The translations under genes and the position numbers were made by a program. 64,000 nt of DNA from PALSA-968 sp038214655 (GTDB lineage Bacteria > Bacteroidota > Bacteroidia > B-17B0 > Aurantibacillaceae), in contig JBBQRR010000018.1 in NCBI GenBank assembly GCA_038214655.1, positions 1 to 64,000 on the forward strand, written 5' to 3'. This document shows positions 24,363 through 35,100 of the stretch, one piece after another. The notes below the pieces were generated by a model. It was given only the letters and a program-made list of their open reading frames with translations. It had not been told where the DNA came from and did not search any database. Position 1 is the first letter of the stretch, and every line of letters begins with the position of its first letter.

Positions 24363-25196
24363 ATGAAGAATAAAAAAGCTAGAGTTCTATTTGTTTCCCA
24401 AGAAGTTTTCCCTTATTTAGAGGAGACCCCAATTAGTAAAACATCGCGCTTCCTGCCGCAAGGAGTTCAGGAAAAAGGTAAAGAAATCCGCGTATTTATG
24501 CCCCGCTACGGTAACGTAAACGAGCGCCGCCATTCCTTACACGAAGTAATTCGCCTTAGCGGGATGAACCTCATTATTAACGATAGCGATCATCCGCTTA
24601 TTATTAAGGTAGCTTCTATCCAATCTGCACGTATGCAGGTGTACTTTATAGATAACGACGATTTTTTTAGCCGTAAATTCGTTTTAAAAGACGAAAAAGG
24701 TAAAATGTTTGACGATAACGACGAACGCGCTATCTTCTTTGTACGCGGAGTAGTTGAAACTGTTAAAAAATTAGGCTGGCAGCCGGATATTATCCATTGC
24801 CACGGCTGGTTTACAGGTTTAATGCCTTTGTTTATTAAAAAGCAATTTGCCGATAATCCTTTATTTGCCGAAACAAAAGTGGTATTCTCATTATATAACG
24901 ATGAATACGCCGGCTCTTTGGATAAAGAACTTTCTTCAAAACTGGTGTCGGAGCATATTACTGCCAAAGACGTTAAGCAAATTAACGACCCAACGCATAT
25001 TAATCTTAGCAAATTAGCCATCGATTATTCCGACGGGATAATTGTAAGCGGCGAAGACGCTAACCCCGAAGTATTGAAATACGCTAAAAAATCGGGCAAA
25101 CCGATGTTGGCTTATAAATCAGACGAAGAATATATTCAGGCTTGCAGCGATTTTTACGATACGGTTTTAGACCGTGTTGAAGAATTGGTTGATTAA
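24363..25196 (+). CDS. short glycogen/starch synthase-like (GT5 N-terminal domain) protein
   Basis: The 277 residues match only the N-terminal Rossmann half of glycogen synthases: ARVLFVSQEVFPYLEE at the start, RVFMPRYGNVNE, VYFIDNDDFF, ERAIFFVRGVVE, PDIIHCHGWFTGLMPLFIK and SDGIIVSGEDA. Full GlgA proteins run to about 480 residues with a second half that binds the sugar nucleotide; this is absent. The KTGGL loop of active enzymes is replaced by ETPISKTSRFLP. It is probably not a working synthase. This short version next to panC is a recurring Bacteroidota gene, as far as I recall; its function is unknown. Confidence 0.82.
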   Translation: MKNKKARVLFVSQEVFPYLEETPISKTSRFLPQGVQEKGKEIRVFMPRYGNVNERRHSLHEVIRLSGMNLIINDSDHPLIIKVASIQSARMQVYFIDNDDFFSRKFVLKDEKGKMFDDNDERAIFFVRGVVETVKKLGWQPDIIHCHGWFTGLMPLFIKKQFADNPLFAETKVVFSLYNDEYAGSLDKELSSKLVSEHITAKDVKQINDPTHINLSKLAIDYSDGIIVSGEDANPEVLKYAKKSGKPMLAYKSDEEYIQACSDFYDTVLDRVEELVD

Positions 25197-25225
25197 GAAG
25201 AATTTCTTGTCTTTCTTTGTACTTG

Positions 25226-26026
25226 ATGTCATCTTTTTTTTCCGGAAAAGTAGTTTGGATAACCGGTGCCTCTTCTGGCATAGGCGAAGCTTTAGTGTAT
25301 GAATTAGCCAAACAAAATGCTAAAATAATACTCTCTGCACGCAATGAAAATGCTTTAAAACAGGTGGCGCAAAATGCCGAGTTGACGAGCGAAAATTCAC
25401 TGATTATTCCTTTCGATTTAAACGATACCTCTAAAGTTAAAGAGTACGTGCAAAGTGTTGTTTCTAAATTTATGAGAATAGATTTTCTCATAAACAACGG
25501 TGGCATGAGTCAGCGCAGCGAAGCGCTAATAACCACCGAAGCGGTTGAACGAAATTTAATGGAAGTAAATTATTTTGGCCACGTAGCGCTTAGTAAAGCG
25601 GTACTTTCTGTAATGGTAAAACAAAACGGCGGTCATATTACAGTAGTCAGCAGCATCGCCGGCAAATTTGGTTTTTATTTACGGTCAAGTTACAGTGCTG
25701 CCAAACACGCTTTACATGGTTATTTTGAATGTTTGCGATTGGAGAACGAAAAAAATAATATTCAGGTATTACTTGCGTGTCCGGGTAAAATACAAACTGA
25801 AATTTCTATGAAAGCTGCAAAAGCAGATGGCTCGGGGCACGGAATTATGGAAGAGAGCCATAAAAATGCTATGACGGCAGAGCGATGCGCACAAAAAATA
25901 ATAGTGGCAATAAACAGAGGTAAACAAGAGGTTTTTGTAGGTGGAAAAGAAATATGGGCTGTAAAATTAAAAAGATTTTTTCCTTCTCTCTTCAATACGA
26001 TTATAAGAAGGCAGAGGTTGGGTTAA
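25226..26026 (+). CDS. SDR family oxidoreductase (DHRS7/YqjQ-like)
   Basis: A short-chain dehydrogenase of 266 residues from ATG 25226 (a TTG at 25217 would add three). It has the cofactor loop TGASSGIGEA, the NNGG motif (usual NNAG) and the catalytic triad Ser in VSSIAGKFG with Tyr and Lys in YSAAKHAL. CPGKIQTEIS follows as in this subfamily, and the tail carries a basic KLKRFFPSLFNTIIRRQR, suggesting membrane association. A TTTCTTTG sequence (25212-25219) 20 nt after a TTG (25189-25191) may serve as promoter six bases before the start. The substrate is unknown. Confidence 0.88.
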   Translation: MSSFFSGKVVWITGASSGIGEALVYELAKQNAKIILSARNENALKQVAQNAELTSENSLIIPFDLNDTSKVKEYVQSVVSKFMRIDFLINNGGMSQRSEALITTEAVERNLMEVNYFGHVALSKAVLSVMVKQNGGHITVVSSIAGKFGFYLRSSYSAAKHALHGYFECLRLENEKNNIQVLLACPGKIQTEISMKAAKADGSGHGIMEESHKNAMTAERCAQKIIVAINRGKQEVFVGGKEIWAVKLKRFFPSLFNTIIRRQRLG

Positions 26027-26117
26027 TCAACATCATTATTTTGAAAAAAATTTGTTTTTAGTGAAATCAATTCAGTTTTTTTACGTAAATTCGTAAAGAG
26101 AGAGAAGTATATACCGT

Positions 26118-29100
26118 ATGAAAGTATTTTTACGCCCTTTATTAGTTATTTTTTTCCTGTCATCAGGCTTTGCTGCGCTTGCCACTAAGCTATATTGGGT
26201 TGGTGGTTCAGGTAATTTTAATGACCCTGCGCACTGGAGTTTAAGCAGTGGCGGAGTAGGCGGAGCAAAAACTCCAAACAGTACTGATGATGTTAATTTT
26301 GATGAAAATTCTTTCCAGGCACAATCCATCATAAATTTTGTTGGAAACAGCGAGGCTCACGATTTTATTTTTGCAGAGCATACTTATAAAGTAATTCTTA
26401 CCGGACTTCAAAACGAAAAAATTACCATAGCGGGCGAATTAAAATTAAACGCTTATATAGATAATCAGTTTGCGGGCGATATTAAATTTATTTCTAGCCA
26501 GCCAAGCACCAATGTAGATTTTTCTTTAGCTACGTGTAAGGGTAATGTATTTTTTGATGGAAATACAAATTGGGCAATACAAGGAAAGGTAATTACAGAT
26601 GATAACTCAACTGTTTATTTTAAGAGAGGAAACTTCACGTTAAACGATGGAGGAATTTATTCCGGAAATATAATTGCTTCTTCGGGCATCATATTAAATT
26701 TGCAGAATACAGTTCTGAATTCTAAAAACAAATTTATTTTACCCGCAGGTGTTTTGGTTAATGATGCCGGCCAAACACGCATTTATGCTTTTACAAAGGA
26801 CGCATCGAAGTATCAGGTTGCTGCAACAGTAACATTTAACAACAATGCGCGTTATATTAATTTAAATAATGTAACTACCTGTGCAGTTACAAACACACTC
26901 AATACGTTACCAACCTGCGCCGGTTCCTGCAACGGGTCAATGAGCTTTACCATTCCTGTAGCTTGTACTTCAAATCCTGTTTATGCTGTGTGGAGTACAG
27001 GAGGAAGTTGTACAGCAATTCCAACAGGCACACTTACCCCCGGAACAACTTATACGGTTGGAAGTATTTGTGGTTGCGGTACGCAGTATAGTGTTGTTTT
27101 TACAAATGATCTGATCACCCAAGATAGCACCTACGCTCAATTTAATATTCCAATAGCCGATCCTATTCCTGCTAAAATTAACAGTTTTATATTAAAGCAG
27201 CCGAGTTGTTTTGGGTACTGCGACGGTAAAGTTATTGCAATTTTAAACACGTTTGGTACTGTGCCAATTACAAATACCTGGACGTCTTCAACATTTGGGG
27301 GCTCTGTTGTTCACACTCCTTTGTCTCACGGGGCAAAAGATACTTTAAAAAATGCTTGTGCTGGAACGTATACCGCTGTACTAACTGATGCTAATGGTTG
27401 TGTATCTACAGCCTCAGTTACTACTTTAACCCAACCAACTGCGGTAGTAAATGCACCTACTGTTACTAATTTACTTTGTAATAATATTTGTACCGGGAGC
27501 ATAGTAAATGCGCCAAGCGGCGGAACCGGAGCTATTACCTGTACACTAAACGGTGCCGCAATGCCGGCCTGTACAGCCAATGCGTTATGCGCCGGCACTT
27601 ATACGCTTGTAGGCACTGATGCAAATACTTGTAAGGATACAGACCTTGTTGTAGTAACTCAGCCTCCGCCAATTACATTTACAAAAAATCCGGTCTCGGG
27701 TATTTTAAATATTTTATGTAACAACAAATGTAATGGTTCGGTAAGTGTAACAAATGTTTTAGGCGGAACAGGTGCCTATTCTTTTTCATGGTTGCCCGCA
27801 GGAGGTGTTGTTACAAGCACAGCTAATTCATCCACCTATTCAGGTTTGTGTGGAAGTGTGACTGGTACAACTTACACCTGTACTATTAAAGACGCAAATA
27901 ATTGTTCTACTACAGCAACATTTACGGTTATTTCTCCACCCGCTTTAACACATGTCATAACCGCAACTAATCCTAAATGTAATGTAGGGGCAACTGGCAG
28001 CGCAACCGTAACAGAAGGCGGTGGACTTGCGGCTTATACTTTTGTTTGGAATGCTGCAGGCGGAACCCAAAGCGGAGTTAGCCCAACATCCATTTATTCT
28101 AACTTAGCAGGTGGCACCTATACTGTTGTTGCAACAGATGCTAATGGCTGTAAAGATTCTGTTACAGTCGTATTAACTCCGCCGCCGGTTGTAACCGCAA
28201 CGATTACAACAACAACAAATCCAACCTGTCCTACTTTAGCTAACGGACAACTTTGTGTAACTGCCGGTGGTGGTACACCGGGTTATACTTATGCATGGAC
28301 TCCAACAGGCGGTGCGGCTGCATGTACTCCATCAACATTAACGGTAACCCCGGGAGGAACTTCAGTTTATACAGTTACTGTAAAGGATGTAAATTTATGT
28401 TCGGTTGTAGTAACAGGCACATTAACTTCTCCACCTCAGGCAACAGTTACATCTGCACAAACAAATCCTGCTTGCGGTTCTGCACCCTGTACCGGAAGTG
28501 CAACTTTAACTCCCAATGGCGGAACAGGCCCTTTTACTTATGTATGGTCTTGCTCTGCAAGTGTAACAAATACTATTAACGGGCAATGTGCCGGTACAAC
28601 TTGTACATATACAGCCACTGATGTAGCAACAAATTGTAAATACACAGGCTCAGTTACTTTTGCTGCTGCCCCTGCAATATTAAATGTTAGTATCAGTGCA
28701 ACGGCATTAGCCTGTACAGGAGATTGTAGTTCTGCAATTACAAGCACAGTCACCGGTGGCACGGCTGGGTATACTTATTCGTGGACAGGAACCGGCGCAA
28801 ACGCGGTTTGTGTTGCATGTCCTACGCAATCATCTATGTGTGCCGGAAATTATTCCTGCCAGGTAACAGACAGTAAAGGCTGTGTGCAAACAGGAGCGAC
28901 TACAGTTACTGCACCAACGCCTGTAACAGCAACAATTACTACTACAAATCCAAAGTGTAGTGTTGGAGCAACAGGGAGCGCAACTGTAATTGCCAGTGGC
29001 GGAACCGGGCCTTATACATATACTTGGAGCACGGCGGGAGTTATTAGCGGTGTAAGTCCTACATCAATCAATACAGGTATAAGCGGCGGTAATTATACTG

Positions 29101-32100
29101 TAACAATAAAAGATGCTAATGGATGTATTATTACAAAAACATTTACCTTAACTCCGCCAACTGCTGTAACAGGCACTATAACTGCAATTACAAATCCAAC
29201 CTGTCCTAATTTAAATAACGGCCAGCTTTGCGTAACAGCGGGCGGAGGAGCCGGCGGTTATACTTATAGCTGGGCACCTGCAGGTGGCAGCGCCTCTTGT
29301 TCGGCTGCAACATTAACTGTAACAGCGGGCGGAACTTCGGTTTATACAGTTACTGTGAATGATGCAAACTTATGTTCGGTTGTAGTAACAGGAACATTAA
29401 CTTCTCCACCGCAAGCAACTGTAGCGGTATCTCAAACAAATCCTCAATGCGGAAGTTCGCCTTGTACCGGAAGTGCAACTTTAACTCCTAATGGGGGCAC
29501 AGGCCCTTTTAATTATGTTTGGTCCTGCTCTCCAAGTGTAACAAATACAATTAGTGGACAATGTGGTGGAACAACCTGTAACTATACTGTAACGGATGCA
29601 GGAACCGGATGTAAATACACGGGCGCGGTAAATTTTATTGTCGCTCCACCAACACTTGTTGTAAACATCAGTGCAACTGCTCTTGCCTGTAACGGAGATT
29701 GTAATTCGGTAATCACAAGTACAGTAAGCGGCGGAACTGCAGGTTATACTTATTCGTGGACGGGAACAGGAGCAAATCCGGTTGTTGTTGCGTCGTCAAC
29801 CGGACAAATAAATATGTGTGCAGGTAATTACACTTGCCAGGTAACAGATAATTTAGGTTGCGTACAACAAGGTACAGTTAACATAACTTCTCCACCTGCA
29901 TTAACAGTAGCAATAGCTGCAACACAACCTACGTGTAACGGTGTTTGCAATGGCTCAATGCTTGCAACTATAACAGGGGGAACCGGCCCTTATCCCGGAA
30001 TAAATTGGTCACCGTCAGTTGCACCAAATCCTCCGGGCACTTTAAATCCAACCGGTTTATGCGGAACGCTTGCACCCGGAACAACATACACTTTAACAGT
30101 TACAGATTCTAAAGGTTGTTTAGGAACAGGAACAGCAACTTTAATAACACCGCCTGCTTTAACTATTACAGTTGCTACCGGAAGTATTACTTGTAGTGGT
30201 TTATGTAATGGTACCGCAACCGCATCAGCTTCGGGTGGTACAGGCGGATACACTTATAGTTGGGATGGCGGAGCTTTTGCAGCAAGTGCAACCGTTGCCG
30301 GTTTATGTGTTGGTTCTCATACGTTAGATGTAAAAGATGCACCGGGTGGCTGTACAGGCACTACGCAAATTTTTAATATCATCGCGCCAAATCCAATAGC
30401 TACAACCGTAATAAATATTGTAAATACTTGCGGCCCTTGTTCAGGTTCTGCAGATGCAAATCCTTCAGGCGGCACACCTGCTTACACTTATACCTGGTCG
30501 CCAAGCGGCGGTAACGGCCCAACAGCAAACGGATTGTGCATAGGTAATTATACTTTAACTGTAGGCGATGCTAATGGTTGTACGCCTGCAACAGCAACAT
30601 TCACTATAACACCAATAGTAGTTATTTCTATTTCGGCTACATCACAATCGGTATCCTGTAATAATGCCTGCGACGGCGTTGCAAATGCAACTGCCTCTGC
30701 AGGTACTGCGCCGTATACAATGGTTTGGACCTCGAGCCCCGGCGGTGCCATCGTTACAACTTGTAACAGTGTGGTAAATTGTTCCGCTACAAATTTATGT
30801 CCCGGCACTTATGTAATTACAGCAACCGATCAAAACAATTGTGTAAATAAGGATTCTGTTGTAATTGGAAATCCTCCTTTACTAACTGTAGTCGGTGCTC
30901 AAACAAATGCTACTTGTTTCGGTACGTGTAACGGTTCTGCAACAGTAACGCCCGCAGGAGGAACAGCTCCGTACACCGTTGCGTGGAATACAGGCGGCGT
31001 TGGAAGCACGGTTGCTAATTTATGTCCCGGAACTTATACTGCAATTGTAACCGATAACAACGGATGTACAGTTCAACAAACATTTACCATAACAAGTAAT
31101 ACTCAACTTTCGGTTGCTACAACTATTACTCCACCTGCAATTTGCGGTGGTAATGGAAGTATTGCTGTTACCGCTTCGGGCGGAACATCTCCGTATACTT
31201 TTGTTTGGGCCCCTGCCATTGGTGTTGTTACAACAGTGAGCCCCACTTCAACATTAAGCGGCGTGCCTGCAAATATTTATACGGTTACGATAACGGATGT
31301 TAACGGATGCGATACGATTCTGCAAATAGGTTTGAGCGATCCGGGAACCGAAACGGTTACTGTATCAACGCAATCTGTTTCTTGTTTTGGATTATCTGAT
31401 GGTTCGGCAACAGTAACAGCAGTGGGCGTACCTGTAATTACCATCACTTGGCCGGGCGGAGTTCCTTCGGGGCCATCGCCACTTACGGTAGGCAGTTTAA
31501 CGGCCGGAGTTTACGTTGTACAAACTGTAGATGGAAACGGTTGCACAGTTTTTAATAATGTTACCATTAACGGCCCTACCCAAATACAGGATAACGCAAA
31601 TATTGTTCAACCTACATGTGCTGCAGGCGGTAGCATAACTTTAAATCCAAGCGGAGGCAGCGGAGCAGGCTATACATTTAATTGGGACGGCGGCGCATCA
31701 AACAGTAATCCTTTAGTTGGAGGTACACCGGGAACACATACCTGTGTGGTTAGCGATGGAAATTTATGTTCGCAAACATTTACTTATAATTTAACACCGC
31801 CCAATTCACTTACTGTAACTGTACTTTCTAATCCAACATTATGTTCTTATTCAAGTAACGGTTCTGCCAGTGCAAACGTTACGGGTGGTGTAGGGCCTTT
31901 CTCTTATACCTGGACTCCGGTAGGAGGAAGCGGTGTCAATCTTTCAAACGTTTCTAATTTACCTGCAGGAAATTATACTGTTAGCGTAACCGATGCCGGT
32001 GGATGCGCGGCGCAACAAACATTTACAATTACCGGAGCTCCGGCTATTGTTTCTAATCTTGTTAACACAAATAATTTATGTAATTCAGGTAGCAGCGGCT

Positions 32101-35100
32101 GCACAGGCAGCGCTACGGTTACGCCAACAGGCGGTACAGGTGCCTACACTTATAACTGGAGTCCCGGCGGACAATCAACTACTACTGTAAGCAACATGTG
32201 CCCTACCAATTACACAGTAATAGTTACCGATGCAAATAGTTGTAAGGACACAACAAGATTTACAATTGTTGATCCTCCCGTACTTAATGCTCCTGTAGTC
32301 TCAACCAATCCATCTTGTTTTGGTATGTGTAATGGTTCTGCAACAGTAACTCCTTCGGGCGGAACCGGAACAACGTATACTGTAGGATGGTCGCCAAATG
32401 TTTGTTTAAACTGCCCGGTTGCAAGCAACCTTTGCGGTAACCAGCCTTATACTATAACAACTACCGATTCTACCGGTTGCACCAATATTCAAATTATAAC
32501 ATTAACTCCTCCGGCTCAATTACAATCAAATGCAACGGTTACTGATCCCATTTGTTTTAATAATTGCAACGGTTCAATAGTTTCAAATACTTCGGGCGGT
32601 ATACCTCCATATATTTATTCGTGGAACACAGCCGGAACTGTAGTAAATACTCCTACCACTTCAACAAATTCTAATTTGTGTTTTGGAACGTATACTTTAA
32701 TTACAACAGACTCGAAGGGCTGTACCGATACATCTACACATGTTGTAAATAATCCTCCGGCGCTAAGTATTACTGCTTCGGCTACTTCGGCAAGTTGCTT
32801 ACAGAGCAACGGCTCAATTACTATTAGCAGTGTAAATGGAAATGGAGCTGTAACGGTTTTATGGCTTAACCCTGTTATTTGTGGCTCTTCGTTAAGTTGT
32901 AACAATCTTCCGTTTGGTGTATATAGTGTTGAGCTAACAGATTCTAAAGGTTGCAAGGATACATTCTTTGTAGCTGTAACAAATCCTAACGGGCCAAAAA
33001 TTGATTCGTTAGTGATAAATAGTACTTGTTTTCAAACCTGCAATGGTTCAATAACCGATTCGGTTACCTCGGGTATAAATGTTGTTACCCCGTATGTCTT
33101 TACCTGGACGCCACCTCCCGGCCCCGGCACAATAACTACAGGCACAAATTCATCTACATATTCTAATCTTTGTCCAGGTGTTTACATTGCCACAGTGGCA
33201 GATAGTCTTGGATGCGGAACAGCAACAACATTTACTGTAGCAGATCCTACTCAAATTCAGGATAACGGTAATTTTACCAACGCAACATGTGCGGGAATTA
33301 ACGACGGTACAATTACAAGTGTTGCCTCGGGCGGAACACCGGGAACTACCGGGTATACTTATACTTTAGACGGAATAACAACAAACACCACCGGAATATT
33401 TACAAATCTTGCGGTTGGTTCTCATACGGTATGTATCAGTGATTCGGCAAATTGTTCGAAATGCTTTCCTTACTTTATTAATGGGACGATTACTATCCTC
33501 TCAAATATTGCTTCTACTAATTTAACTTGTGCCGGAACATGTAACGGTACCGCAACATTATCCAACGTAAGCGGCGGAACTGCTCCTTATATAATTGCAT
33601 GGAGCAACGGACAAAGCTCAGCTATCGCCACAGCTTTATGCGCCGGAAGCTATACAGCAATAATTACAGATAATAACGGTTGCAAAGCGCAGGATACAAT
33701 AACTTTAATTACGCCTACACCAATTACTCCTAATCTTACAATTGTAAATCCGGCTTGCGGACAATGTAACGGAACTGTTGCTGTTGCGCCAACAGGCGGT
33801 ACTCCGGGAACAACACCGCCTTATACTTATTCGTGGAACACAGGCGCTACAACTTCAAACATCAGTAATGTATGCGCAGGTGTTTATCAAATTGACATTA
33901 CAGATAGCTTAGGCTGCAAACAAAGTTTCCCGTTCCCGGTAAGTAACAGTGGCGCGCCAAGTGTTACGGTTACAACAACAAGTCCTGTTTGCTCTAACGC
34001 TTGCACAGGTTCTGCAACAGTAACTGCAAGTGGTGGTGCTACGCCTTATACTTACTCATGGCCAACAGGTGGACAAACCGGAACCACAATCAATAATCAG
34101 TGTGGTGGACTTTATTTTGTGCAAGTGCAGGATTCTTTAGGTTGTATCGCAACAGACTCGGCGCTAATAACTCAAGGTACAGTTTTAAGTGTTGTAACTG
34201 TAATGAGCAATCCTTCTTGCGGTGCATGCACTGGTACAATTACTGCAAACGTAAACGGAGGCTCGGGAAGTTATTCTTACAACTGGCAACCGGGCGGAGC
34301 AATAACAGCAAGTATTACTAATGTTTGTGCGGGTAATTATACTTTAACAGTAACAGATTTAGGTAATGGTTGTACCAAAACAAGTATTATTGGTTTAAAT
34401 AATAATGCAAACGGGCCCACACTTAATTTCTCTACAAGTAATATATTGTGTAATGGAAACTGTAACGGAACGGCAACTGTAACTGCAAGCAACGGTACTC
34501 CGGGTTATACGTATCAGTGGAGTAATGGACAAATTACTCCTTCGATTTCAAATTTATGCGACAGTATTTATGCCGTGCAGGTAACGGATGCAATAGGATG
34601 TATACAAACGGGGCAGGTAACCATAACACAACCTAACGCTCTTATTGCGAGTTTCCCAATTGTAACACAGCCGCGTTGTAATAACGATTGTAACGGTAGC
34701 ATTACAACTATAATTTCAGGTGGCACTCCTTCGTATACATATACATGGAATCCCGGAAGTGTTGTTGGTGCAGGAGGAAATAATTTATGCGCGGGTAATT
34801 ACAGTGTAGTAGTTACAGATTCTAATGGTTGCACTATAAATGCATTTGATACTTTACTTAATCCTGCATTGCTTGCTATAACGGGCACGGTTGTTCCTTC
34901 AAGTTGTAATAATGTAGCTGATGGTGCAATTAATACCACCACAACCGGCGGTACTCCAAGTTTAAGCGCACCGGGTTATACCTGGCAGTGGAGTGGTGGC
35001 TCATCAGCAACAACTGCAAGCCTTAGTAATATTTTAATTGGAAATTATACGGTAGTGGTAAGTGATTCAAGAAATTGTACAGACACAGCAAATTTCACGG

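Noticed and set aside
27326..34321. Several short open frames on both strands inside the adhesin gene
   Set aside because: They fall within the repeated, Thr/Gly/Ser-rich coding sequence, and several mirror the repeat period. None has a start context or a family.
26900..35100. Possible CRISPR array or satellite
   Set aside because: The regular repetition is coding: units are 225-270 bp, all in frame, and translate to SprB repeats.
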